A stretch of 8,573 bases of DNA from Legionella sp. (GCA_004297865.1 SCSO01000336.1:1-8573); one strand, 5' to 3'; shown: positions 1 to 6,160, counted from the first letter of the stretch. Numbers and translations are program-made. The notes: generated from the sequence alone by a model not told the origin.

Positions 1-1
1 T

Positions 2-79
2 GGCATCCCTTTTTTATTTTTCCTCCATTATACCCTGTTTGTGAAGGATAAGGTACGTTATCAGTCTCAAACACAATAA
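2..79 (+). CDS. Possible C-terminal end of an upstream membrane protein (partial)
   Basis: A frame is open from the left edge to a TAA at 77-79. It encodes about 25 residues: a hydrophobic aromatic stretch (GIPFLFFLHYTLFV) followed by a polar, basic tail (KDKVRYQSQTQ). That pattern is typical of the last membrane helix and cytoplasmic tail of an inner-membrane protein. The gene would run on the same strand as the two small genes that follow, with 42 bases between them, which would suit an operon. Another frame is also open to 51, and 25 codons can be open by chance in AT-rich DNA. The call therefore rests only on the sensible residue pattern and position, and no function can be given. Confidence 0.3.
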   Translation, partial: GIPFLFFLHYTLFVKDKVRYQSQTQ

Positions 80-121
80 CTTTTTTAGCCTGTTTACCCA
101 GCTAACGCTCAAGACTCTGTG

Positions 122-220
122 ATGAATAGAAAATCCGGTATCTGGATATTTTTTACCCTTATGTGTATTATATGCACATCATATAAAGCCACCATTTACA
201 CAAAGGTAAAAACCGAATGA
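122..220 (+). CDS. Tiny 32-residue hydrophobic peptide, translationally overlapping the next gene
   Basis: This is a 32-codon frame. The peptide begins MNRKSG, then has one hydrophobic segment at residues 7-19 (IWIFFTLMCIICTS), then a basic, polar tail ending in KVKTE. It would be a single-pass membrane peptide or an uncleaved leader-like peptide. The TGA stop lies in the ATGA at 217-220 that also starts the 100-residue membrane protein, a classic sign of coupled translation and the main reason to believe the frame is real. A GTG at 119-121 is an in-frame alternative start. No good Shine-Dalgarno sequence precedes either start, which lowers confidence. I recognise no family. It could be a small partner subunit of its neighbour or only a translated leader. 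Confidence 0.45.
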   Translation: MNRKSGIWIFFTLMCIICTSYKATIYTKVKTE

Positions 221-519
221 AGGATAACTCTCCCCATGATTATGAAAAAAAAAGCCGCTCCATTTCTATAGGTGGCGCGATTGTTTTTGCTGTGATTGCA
301 TTTTTAGCCTATGGCGCCTGGACAAAAGTTAGAACTGACAACTGCCTACAAAATGCAACTGATTTATATCTCCAAGAATGGGCCTCCACCTGTAAACAAT
401 TAGCAAAAGCAGATAAAAAAAGAAAAAGTAGTTCTGACTGCTCACTACCCAGAATTTTGGCCAATGAGCTCGGAGATAGACTGCAAAAGGAAAAAAACTT
501 TTGCGTAAGTTACGGTTAA
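217..519 (+). CDS. Small single-pass membrane protein of unknown function (100 aa)
   Basis: A short charged N-terminus (residues 1-15) precedes one membrane helix at about 17-34 (ISIGGAIVFAVIAFLAYGAW). A soluble, lysine-rich C-terminal part follows, with four cysteines at 43, 59, 75 and 96. The helix lacks a signal-peptidase site and the positive charges precede it, so an N-in, C-out anchor is likely. The soluble part would then sit in the periplasm, where the cysteines could form two disulfides. An AAAGG at 202-206 lies about 10 bases before the start and can serve as ribosome binding site. The ATGA overlap with the preceding peptide gene suggests joint expression. I recognise no family or motif. 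Nothing intact follows downstream for 500 bases, so this is the last gene of its unit. Confidence 0.6.
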   Translation: MKDNSPHDYEKKSRSISIGGAIVFAVIAFLAYGAWTKVRTDNCLQNATDLYLQEWASTCKQLAKADKKRKSSSDCSLPRILANELGDRLQKEKNFCVSYG

Positions 520-680
520 TAAGGTCAAGTTCAAAAACTCTTACCTTTAAAGCTTGAGCAAACTTTGATAAATGAACAGAGATTTTGAACCGAATTCAGG
601 GATTAAAGTAAAATCTATATACTTCTAGAAGCCGAGTCCACAAACCCATCCTTACGTGGAAATAACAATATAAAAGAATG
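520..680 (+). other. Gene-free stretch with no recognisable content
   Basis: No frame of useful length, RNA gene or convincing terminator was found here. The only structure is a 10-bp palindrome, CTTCTAGAAG at 622-631, too short to interpret. Because recognisable exporter debris starts just to the right, this stretch may be older, more decayed remains of the same gene, but that cannot be shown from the sequence. Confidence 0.5.
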
Positions 681-711
681 AAGATTAAGTTTAATGTGAT
701 AGTTAAAAATT

Positions 712-965
712 GAAGATATTTTATTAAGCAACTCTAAATTGGATAAATATTATTGCCCGCATTGCTCATATTCAAGACATTATTATGCGCTTACCTATGA
801 AATACAAAACCCCAAGCTTTTATTTTTAGATGAAGCCACTAGTCACCGGATGTGGCTACGGAAGTGAAAATTAATAATGCTTTAAAAGAACTTGCGATAA
901 CGCAGATTGTTATTGCTCATCGGGAAACTATCCAAATGGCAGATAGGATTATAACCTTAAACTAA
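712..965 (+). pseudogene. Remnant of a CvaB-like (peptidase C39 type) bacteriocin ABC exporter, ATPase end
   Basis: Three frames together spell the end of an ABC ATPase. At 712-744 the residues EDILLSNSKLD resemble the post-Q-loop region. At 755-808, in another frame, ARIAHIQDIIMRLPMKYKT matches the helical region before the ABC signature. Then NPKLLFLDEATSH (808-846) gives the Walker B motif and D-loop, and after a one-base shift DVATEVKINN...IVIAHRETIQMADRII (849-962) supplies the switch histidine and C-terminal end, with TAA at 963-965. The SHLD wording and IAHRxETI are typical of colicin V/C39 exporters. The LSGGQ signature and about 25-30 neighbouring residues are missing between the second and third parts. 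The last shift is explained by loss of one T (CTGGAT to CGGAT) at about 847. Weak similarity may begin as early as 681. No peptidase, membrane domain or partner gene remains, so this is a dead remnant. Confidence 0.8.
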
Positions 966-973
966 TATCAAAT

Positions 974-988
974 TAACCTTTAAGGTTA
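974..988 (+). promoter_or_regulatory. MqsA-type operator O1
   Basis: TAACCTTTAAGGTTA is a perfect 15-base palindrome around base 981. It contains AACCT-N3-AGGTT, the form of site described for E. coli MqsA in the mqsRA promoter. It covers the expected -35 region of the mqsA promoter, so a bound antitoxin would block RNA polymerase. Confidence 0.8.
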
Positions 989-1006
989 TTTAAAATAAGC
1001 TATAAT
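978..1006 (+). promoter_or_regulatory. Promoter of the mqsA-like gene
   Basis: The -10 box is the full consensus TATAAT at 1001-1006. The -35 box is poor: CTTTAA at 978-983 (17-base spacer) or TTTAAG at 979-984 (16-base spacer). The start point would be near 1012-1013. Operator O1 covers the -35 region and operator O2 covers the last base of the -10 box and the start point, an arrangement expected for autorepression. Confidence 0.7.
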
Positions 1007-1020
1007 AACCTCAAAGGTTA
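1006..1020 (+). promoter_or_regulatory. MqsA-type operator O2
   Basis: TAACCTCAAAGGTTA is a 15-base palindrome around base 1013 with one arm mismatch, again containing AACCT-N3-AGGTT. Its centre is 32 bases from that of O1, about three helical turns, so two bound dimers would sit on the same face of the DNA. It overlaps the predicted transcription start. Confidence 0.8.
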
Positions 1021-1040
1021 ATATAAGGTGCTGGGACCAA

Positions 1041-1448
1041 ATGACTAAAAAACAATGCATGATATGTGGAGAAAAAACCTGTGAATATAAAATAAAAAAA
1101 GTTCCCTTCACGTACAAGGGTAAAACGACTTTTATACAACAACCAGGTGAGTGGTGTGATCATTGTGGTGAGGGGGTATTAAAAGACAAGGATACTCAAG
1201 CCACTATGAAAGAAATGCAAACTCACAAAGCTAAAGTTGATCATTTACTTACTCCTGATGAAATTCGTCGTATAAGAAAGAAACTACACATTAATCAGAA
1301 GGAAGCTGGCGAATACTTTGGTGGAGGAGTGAACGGCTTTAGCCGTTATGAGCGGGGGGAAACTCCTCCCCCCAAATCATTAAGTGTTTTGTTTATCCTT
1401 CTAGATATAGATCCTAAACAGATGGATAACTTAAAAAAACTTCGCTGA
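1041..1448 (+). CDS. mqsA: MqsA-family antitoxin / autorepressor, without a toxin gene beside it
   Basis: MqsA antitoxins bind the RNase toxin MqsR through an N-terminal zinc domain and DNA through a C-terminal XRE helix-turn-helix. Both parts are visible in this 135-residue protein, close to the usual 131. Zinc ligands are C6-x2-C9 and C39-x2-C42, separated by the VPFTYKGKTT strand region typical of the family. The helix-turn-helix runs from about 70 to 125, with the hallmark FGGGVNGFSRYERGETPPP at 93-111. N98 and R102 match the DNA-contacting Asn97 and Arg101 of E. coli MqsA. A GGGA at 1033-1036 serves as ribosome binding site. In E. coli mqsR lies upstream of mqsA. Here the promoter sits directly before mqsA, debris lies further upstream, and a convergent gene starts 32 bases downstream, so no toxin is present. 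It probably represses itself through the two palindromes. It may be a solitary regulator or a leftover antitoxin. The family call is firm; the role is inferred. Confidence 0.88.
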   Translation: MTKKQCMICGEKTCEYKIKKVPFTYKGKTTFIQQPGEWCDHCGEGVLKDKDTQATMKEMQTHKAKVDHLLTPDEIRRIRKKLHINQKEAGEYFGGGVNGFSRYERGETPPPKSLSVLFILLDIDPKQMDNLKKLR

Positions 1449-1480
1449 ATGCAAAACTAGATAAATCAAATCTTAAATTT

Positions 1481-2524
1481 TCAATCATATTGATCAGCAT
1501 CAAAGGCTATAACTGCCGTGCTATGTTTTAATGCCTCAACACCCTCAGGGCCAATATTATTTTTGTTTATACGTAATTCATGAATCGTTGTAGAACCATT
1601 GGCAAGTGCAATGGCACCTTCTTTACTTATAGAGTTATCCTGTAGATACAACACATATAAAATAAGATTAGCGGATGCTAAACTTACGCAGCCGGTGTCG
1701 CCAATGCGATTACGGCTAATATCCAACTCAGCAAGATTTTGATCTTGCGCTAAAGCAGCTACTCCCTCTGCAGTGATATTATTATCGGCAACAGTTAGTG
1801 ACTTTATTTGGGTCATTTTTGCTAGGAATTTTGCACCCTTATCCCCAAGATTTAACCCTGCGGCACCCAATGCCTCTAAATTGGGGCTACGGGCAATCGC
1901 TGACATCTGAGTAAAATTGATCTTGGTGTATGAGACATCGAGTTCTTTTATCTGTTTGCTATTAACCAAAGCGGATACAACGGATTCATCAACCACATTC
2001 CCTGCAATGTTTAGTCTGATAAGGTGCGGATTATTTACCACAGCAAGGGTACCTTTCGCGGGGATGTCATTGCCACTGACATCAAGCTCCCAAATGTTGG
2101 GATTTTTGCCTAAGGCCAGCGCCCCTCGAATGCCAATGTAGTTATTGCTGAGCGCTAGACGGGTAAGATATTTGCTTTTAGCAAGAATCTCTGCACCTCT
2201 GGGGCCCACATGATTATTATTAAGATACAGCATTTTTATAGTTAATTTATCGGCTAATAATTTTGCACCTTCGGGACCGATATTATTTTCATTAAGACTA
2301 ATAAATTGCAATTCAGGATGCTTCGCGGCGTAGGCAAAGATGGCGGAAAGATCTTTATCGTTAATTTTGCATTTATCTAAGTAAAGGGAAACGGTGTGAT
2401 CGGTACTCTTATTCATTTCTTTGATGCATTCATTGGTAGCATGATTAGCGAGATCTGGTTGACTCTGAGCAAATGCAGAGCTTATAAGGGAAAAAGTAAC
2501 GATAAATAGTTTAATTTTTTTCAT
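1481..2524 (-). CDS. Sec-exported leucine-rich-repeat protein, RI type
   Basis: A signal peptide occupies residues 1-19 (basic MKKIK, hydrophobic core, cleavage after AFA). The mature protein is almost wholly leucine-rich repeats from about residue 45 to 340. Repeats start near 72, 96, 120, 144, 168, 192, 216, 240, 264, 289 and 314, a strict 24-residue period with two 25s. Each has the LxxLxLxxNxI core and a helical half such as GxxGAxxLA, which marks the ribonuclease-inhibitor class. Such domains bind proteins. The N-terminal cap carries C33 and C52, which could form a disulfide in the periplasm. An AGGA lies 9 bases before the start. Legionella has many LRR effectors (Leg proteins), but a cleavable signal peptide argues for periplasmic or type II secretion rather than Dot/Icm. 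The gene lies 55 bases after the membrane-protein gene and may be cotranscribed with it. The ligand is unknown. Confidence 0.85.
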   Translation of the reverse strand: MKKIKLFIVTFSLISSAFAQSQPDLANHATNECIKEMNKSTDHTVSLYLDKCKINDKDLSAIFAYAAKHPELQFISLNENNIGPEGAKLLADKLTIKMLYLNNNHVGPRGAEILAKSKYLTRLALSNNYIGIRGALALGKNPNIWELDVSGNDIPAKGTLAVVNNPHLIRLNIAGNVVDESVVSALVNSKQIKELDVSYTKINFTQMSAIARSPNLEALGAAGLNLGDKGAKFLAKMTQIKSLTVADNNITAEGVAALAQDQNLAELDISRNRIGDTGCVSLASANLILYVLYLQDNSISKEGAIALANGSTTIHELRINKNNIGPEGVEALKHSTAVIAFDADQYD

Positions 2525-2579
2525 AAAAGAACATCCTAGTTCAAGAAAAATATCATTTAGAGCCCAGACCTACACAAAA

Positions 2580-3785
2580 TCAATTGAGTAATGCGGGCTG
2601 AAGCTCAACCGAGGGATTAGTTTGCATACGACAATCAAAATACAAATCCCCAACCTCTACTTCAAAAATAGTGCCTCTTCTTAATTCTCTAACTTGATCC
2701 AAAAGCACCTGCATCGTTTTTCCGCTGCCAGAGTGTCTATTAAAAAAGCCTGGTGTTGGGTCGTCATTATTTTGTATTTCGGCAATCTCAGAACGTAAGG
2801 CCACTATCGCGCATTTTACCGTGATGGGATCATGGTTTAATTCGAGCAAATGTTGCGTTTCTGAATCTGATAATCCATAACGCTGAGGGTCTTTGGGGTC
2901 AATAGCCTCTTTATTGCTATAACAGTGCTCAACTAAATTAGCGCCCATTGAAGCGCCTATGAGCGGGGTTGCAATAGCCGTTATTATTAAAGTAGCCAAG
3001 GCCAGTAATGATTTACCCCAAAAAGCCACCAGCAATAGAAACTGACCTGGAACGAGACAAAATAAAGCCAGGGACCCTAAACCCACTACTAAAGAGGTCA
3101 CCAACTCTAAGACCGGCTTTTGCCATCCCTCATGATGCCACATACGCTCTATGCCATCAGCCCATAGATTAACCAAATTAACAATGGACAGCAAACCTAA
3201 AACGCCAGTCGCAGCAGAGGTTGAACATACGATGATTTCAAAAACGAGGTCACTTGGTACAAATGAAGCCATAAGTGGCCACATGGCAAATAGAGTCAAG
3301 GGACCTACAACAAACAACAAGGAATTAATTATGGTTGCAACAGTAGAAGAAGGATTACTGGCCTCTCGTTGCGGAGAATTAAATGGAATTTTATTCCCAT
3401 AAGAGCCAGTTAATTGGCTTATTTTAATCCAAGATCTAGCTTCAGTGGTATCCAATTGAAACCAAGAAAAACTATTTATCGGAGCCACAGAAATAGGGGT
3501 TACCTTAAATTGTTCTTGTTCAATTGGGCTTAATTGATGATAGATGGGGAGGGCATAAAAGATCGCGTTAAATGTTTTAAAAACAATTTCCCGTTCTTGA
3601 GCATCTAGGTTACTAAAATAACCAGCAGCCGAAGTCATTTCCCGGTCTAGTGAAGTATAAAGATACCCGTAGATCTCTGATGCTGTTTTAAGTTTTAATT
3701 CTTTCTCGCATTTTCGATAGTCATTGAGCATTTGAGAGAAAAAAACGACTAGATCTTGATCGGTGAATTTACTGGTTTTTGTCAT
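2580..3785 (-). CDS. Polytopic membrane protein of unknown function (401 aa)
   Basis: I chose the ATG at 3785 (MTKTSKF) because a GGA lies 8 bases before it. An in-frame ATG at 3803 adds six residues but has no properly spaced ribosome binding site. Residue numbers below use the longer form. A soluble, mostly helical N-terminal part (about 10-150) has many acidic and aromatic residues. Four hydrophobic segments follow at about 155-180, 186-213, 230-252 and 254-290, then a soluble C-terminal tail (291-407). The tail contains the patches DPQRYGLSDSETQHLLEL and FNRHSGSGKTMQVLLDQ, which look conserved rather than filler. Size and layout suit the many Legionella-specific membrane proteins and translocated effectors that alter host membranes, but no motif identifies it. 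The LRR gene follows after 55 bases. Function is unknown. Confidence 0.75.
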   Translation of the reverse strand: MTKTSKFTDQDLVVFFSQMLNDYRKCEKELKLKTASEIYGYLYTSLDREMTSAAGYFSNLDAQEREIVFKTFNAIFYALPIYHQLSPIEQEQFKVTPISVAPINSFSWFQLDTTEARSWIKISQLTGSYGNKIPFNSPQREASNPSSTVATIINSLLFVVGPLTLFAMWPLMASFVPSDLVFEIIVCSTSAATGVLGLLSIVNLVNLWADGIERMWHHEGWQKPVLELVTSLVVGLGSLALFCLVPGQFLLLVAFWGKSLLALATLIITAIATPLIGASMGANLVEHCYSNKEAIDPKDPQRYGLSDSETQHLLELNHDPITVKCAIVALRSEIAEIQNNDDPTPGFFNRHSGSGKTMQVLLDQVRELRRGTIFEVEVGDLYFDCRMQTNPSVELQPALLN

Positions 3786-3841
3786 AACTAATTTCCATAG
3801 CATCCCTGATGATTGGCAAACGTTAGCAAAAGGTAAGTTTT

Positions 3842-3871
3842 ATTACAAGAGAACAATAGAATAATTGATAA
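3842..3871 (-). promoter_or_regulatory. Possible promoter of the polytopic membrane protein gene
   Basis: Read on the minus strand, TTATCA (3871-3866, 4 of 6 to consensus) and TGTAAT (3847-3842, 5 of 6) are separated by 18 bases. They lie about 57 bases before the preferred start codon, in the 164-base divergent intergenic region. No equally good promoter was found for the gene on the other side, although TATGAT at 3908-3913 is a candidate -10 box. Confidence 0.35.
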
Positions 3872-3949
3872 GTTCTGCGGCATTTTCGATTTTTGTTTAT
3901 ATACGTGTATGATAATAATCGGACTTTTAATCATTAATAAGGACGTTAC

Positions 3950-4897
3950 ATGAACTTAAAAGGAATATTGGTTTTAGCAACTCTCGCGATATCTACACCA
4001 TTATGTGCTGGTAATTTATTTAATTTGGCTAAAGAACCTCTCATTATTAATTCTTGTCCTATTAATTCCACCGACAATCCAATAGACATTGCTTTATTGA
4101 GCAAAGGATTTTTTGTAGTTTCTAATGGGCATAAAGACAGCGAAGTATTGTTTACTCGTTTTGGCAAACTGTTTATTGATAAGGATTCTTATTTGCGTAC
4201 TGATGATGGCAATTATCTACTTTCCATTAATAAAAAATCCGATGCAAAGCATTTACATAAAATAAAAATATCCACCAGGAATTTACCTCCTCAAGCAACC
4301 CGCTCAGTGAAGTATGAATTTAATCTACTCGCTACAACCCCCTCTGGCTACGACTACCAGGTGTCTTCAAACATTTACGATTCTTTAGGAAGCAACCATC
4401 TTTTGAATATTAATTTGACAAAAACTCAAGAAAGCACTTGGAAAACTACCGTACATGTTGATGACATTGAAGTAGCAGAAGGCTTTTTAAGGTTTGATTC
4501 AGCAGGCGAACTAAGTAAACAAGAAGGATTAAAAGATATTCGATGGCCGGCTGGGTATGGTATGAATAGATTATCTCTGGATTTCAAATTCTGCACCCAA
4601 TACGCCTCTCCTTTCCAAGTGCAATTGATGAAGGCAGATGGTTATTCTCTGGGCGTGTTTTTATATGTATCGATTTCCAATCATGGAGAAGTTATTTATT
4701 TTTACAACAATGGCGAATATAAAACGAAAAAAGATCGAATCGCTGTCGCTTTATTTACTAATCCAAATTATCTAGAAAAAATCAATTCTAGACTTTATAG
4801 ACCTAGTGAAAGATCAGGTCAACCAATGATTCATTGGGTTAATGGCGAGCAAGTTATCCAAAATTGCGCGCTAGAAGCAGAGACTTGTTTAGCTTAA
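3950..4897 (+). CDS. Sec-exported flagellar-hook-like protein (FlgE D1/D2-type regions without D0)
   Basis: Residues 1-20 form a signal peptide (MNLKGILVLATLAISTPLCA, then GN). Mature parts follow the order of a flagellar hook protein. IDIALLSKGFFVVSNG (45-60), LFTRFGKLFIDKDSYLRTDDGNYLL (from 67) and the DSLGSNHLLNINL strand region (144-156) are FlgE-like. So are FLRFDSAGEL (179-188), NHGEVIYFYNNGE (244-256), IAVALFTNPNYLEKI (264-278) and SGQP (289-292). The end, GEQVIQNCALEAETCLA, mirrors the GxIxxGxLExSNVDL that precedes the C-terminal D0 helix, but stops there. The N-terminal D0 helix is also missing. D0 normally polymerises hooks and carries the flagellar export signal, so this protein cannot be an ordinary hook subunit. 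Four mature cysteines (36, 215, 306, 313) suggest disulfides in the periplasm. At 315 residues it is shorter than a hook protein. AAGGA at 3939-3943 is a good ribosome binding site. No flagellar gene is nearby. The role is unknown. Confidence 0.8.
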   Translation: MNLKGILVLATLAISTPLCAGNLFNLAKEPLIINSCPINSTDNPIDIALLSKGFFVVSNGHKDSEVLFTRFGKLFIDKDSYLRTDDGNYLLSINKKSDAKHLHKIKISTRNLPPQATRSVKYEFNLLATTPSGYDYQVSSNIYDSLGSNHLLNINLTKTQESTWKTTVHVDDIEVAEGFLRFDSAGELSKQEGLKDIRWPAGYGMNRLSLDFKFCTQYASPFQVQLMKADGYSLGVFLYVSISNHGEVIYFYNNGEYKTKKDRIAVALFTNPNYLEKINSRLYRPSERSGQPMIHWVNGEQVIQNCALEAETCLA

Positions 4898-4905
4898 TAA
4901 CAAGT

Positions 4906-4933
4906 TAGGTCAGGGCCATAACGCCCTGACCTA
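4906..4933. terminator. Bidirectional hairpin between convergent genes
   Basis: The arms TAGGTCAGGGC (4906-4916) and GCCCTGACCTA (4923-4933) pair perfectly over 11 bp around a 6-base loop, in the 47 bases between two convergent genes. The position and stem strength fit a shared terminator. Neither side has a clean T run, so termination may be weaker than for a standard intrinsic terminator. Confidence 0.65.
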
Positions 4934-4944
4934 TTGAGGAATAA

Positions 4945-5490
4945 TTACGCTGCTTTCGTAAAACTGCAGGTTCCGCTATAGGCATCATCAATAATATTTA
5001 GGTTATTGAAAAAACTCGCCTTAATTTTCATTTGCAATTGACCATCATTTAAGGTCATAGAAATCTCTGAAATAATAGTATGAAGATTTTTTTCCATGTT
5101 ATCGGTATAGATGCTTGTAGCGTTTAAATTTAATTCAGTTTTAGTAGAATTCCAAGTAAAGCGCATTTGTGAATTATCGTAAGTGTCAGTATTTGAAGAA
5201 GCAAGCGTGGTCATCGCTCCTATTTTATAATCCTGGCCATCGATTTTAATGTAATCATCTGACTGCTCAATTTGCATTGGTACTGATCCTTCGACCTCAC
5301 TACAAGTACCAACCCAATTCCCAGAAAAGTTGACGCTATCATGCATTGATTTTGTAGCTGCAGTACTTTTAATGTGAGTCTTTGCAAAATGATTTTTGGC
5401 AAATAGGATGGTTTCAAAGGTGTTGGCGGCGAAGCTTGATGTGGTAGCTAAAATTCCTAATACGACACCTGTAAATGCTGTTTTTAACAT
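4945..5490 (-). CDS. Secreted small beta-rich protein of unknown function (181 aa)
   Basis: A signal peptide covers residues 1-21 or 22 (MLKTAFTGVVLGILATTSSFA). After a linker of about 30 residues, the domain opens with FSGNWVGTC (55-63) and ends with YSGTCSFTKAA (171-181). Between them, alternating polar and hydrophobic stretches (MQIEQSDDYIKIDG, MRFTWNSTKTELNLNAT, ISMTLNDGQLQMKIKASF) look like successive beta strands. A small lipocalin-like or beta-sandwich fold is plausible, closed by a C63-C175 disulfide between the first and last strands. No catalytic motif is seen and I do not recognise the family. GGGGA four bases before the ATG is the ribosome binding site, and a strong promoter lies about 45 bases upstream. 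The gene converges on the hook-like gene. It is probably a periplasmic or secreted protein expressed on its own. Confidence 0.75.
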   Translation of the reverse strand: MLKTAFTGVVLGILATTSSFAANTFETILFAKNHFAKTHIKSTAATKSMHDSVNFSGNWVGTCSEVEGSVPMQIEQSDDYIKIDGQDYKIGAMTTLASSNTDTYDNSQMRFTWNSTKTELNLNATSIYTDNMEKNLHTIISEISMTLNDGQLQMKIKASFFNNLNIIDDAYSGTCSFTKAA

Positions 5491-5539
5491 AAAATCCCCA
5501 GTTGTTTTGTAAATATACCATTCGGTTAATGGCAGTGGG

Positions 5540-5567
5540 ATTATAATGCTTGTGGATTATAGATCAA
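5540..5567 (-). promoter_or_regulatory. Promoter of the secreted beta-rich protein gene
   Basis: On the minus strand, TTGATC (5567-5562, 4 of 6 to consensus) and a perfect TATAAT (5545-5540) are spaced by 16 bases. Transcription would start near 5533, giving a leader of about 43 bases. This is a normal sigma-70 type promoter and marks the gene as separate from the reductase gene upstream. Confidence 0.65.
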
Positions 5568-5611
5568 TGGGGCCTAGATTAATTGGGTTAACCTCTGAGG
5601 AATCGATTGAC

Positions 5612-6160
5612 TTAATTCACTTTGTATTTAATTTGCACACATCCAAAGTCGTAAGAATGGCATTCGATCTGTTCTAAATGTACAGGATTATCTAACGAAC
5701 CAAACAAAGAGCACCCGCCGCCTAAGAGGATTGGGATGAGCGTTATCGTTAATTCATCTACTAAATTTTCTTTGATAAAGCTTTGGATGGTTTTTCCGCC
5801 GTCTAGATAGATATGCTTAATTTTTTCTGTAGTTAAACGTTGAATTAATTCTTTGGGGTTTTCTGATGTTACCGTCGCTTTTGTTTTTAAAGATTCCGGT
5901 ATGAGGTAATTAGGTTGCTTACTTAAAACGATGACGGGTAAATTGTAAGGCCATGTGTCGAATTCACATACTTTCTCAAATGATTTTCTTCCCATGATTA
6001 AGGTATCAACAGTACTAATAAAGTGTTTGTACCCACAGTCTTCACCGCTGGGAACTGTTTCATTAAATGAATTTAACCAATCAATGGAACCGTCTTCTTT
6101 AGCAATATATCCATCAAGGCTTGTTGCTATAAATACAGAAATCTTTGGTCTTAACATCAT
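5612..6160 (-). CDS. Dihydrofolate reductase / RibD C-terminal family oxidoreductase
   Basis: Members of this family (YyaP/YwjB-like) are single-domain NADPH-dependent reductases related to folA and the C-terminal half of RibD; substrates are mostly unknown. The 182 residues, a normal length, show the expected order. ISVFIATSLDGYIAKEDGSIDWL (7-29) is the first strand and substrate loop. TLIMGRKSFEKV (53-64) carries the MGRxTFE-like cofactor-binding motif and LPVIVLSK (74-81) follows. HIYLDGGKTIQSFI (116-129) holds the glycine pair, and VDELTITLIPILLGGGCSLF (134-153) is the signature of the RibD-C branch. AAGG lies five bases before the first of two adjacent ATGs, so either 6160 or 6157 may be used. 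It sits 61 bases after the hydrolase-like gene and may have a separate promoter. It is not expected to be the main folA. Confidence 0.88.
   Translation of the reverse strand: MMLRPKISVFIATSLDGYIAKEDGSIDWLNSFNETVPSGEDCGYKHFISTVDTLIMGRKSFEKVCEFDTWPYNLPVIVLSKQPNYLIPESLKTKATVTSENPKELIQRLTTEKIKHIYLDGGKTIQSFIKENLVDELTITLIPILLGGGCSLFGSLDNPVHLEQIECHSYDFGCVQIKYKVN

Noticed and set aside
622..631. Palindrome CTTCTAGAAG as an operator or attachment site
   Set aside because: It is only 10 bp, has no second copy and no gene or promoter beside it; chance is enough to explain it.
601..660. Possible tRNA end (GCCGAGTCCACAAACC)
   Set aside because: No T-arm GTTCGA-like sequence or matching acceptor stem could be found upstream.
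520..970. A hidden mqsR-type toxin gene upstream of the antitoxin
   Set aside because: No frame of about 98 codons exists here, and the only recognisable protein fragments belong to an ABC exporter.
1917..2141. Open frame of 74 codons antisense to the LRR gene
   Set aside because: It lies wholly within a well-supported gene, and its composition reflects the repeats on the other strand; there is no ribosome binding site or family pattern.
2697..2753. Walker A-like text HSGSGKT in the tail of the polytopic membrane protein
   Set aside because: The pattern GxxxxGK[ST] requires a Gly five residues before GK; an Arg stands there, and no Walker B motif follows. It is unlikely to bind nucleotide.
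3998..4012. Lipoprotein signal at the end of the hook-like protein's signal peptide (TPLCAG)
   Set aside because: The residues before the Cys are Thr-Pro-Leu rather than a Leu-[Ala/Ser]-[Gly/Ala] lipobox; cleavage after CA by signal peptidase I fits better.
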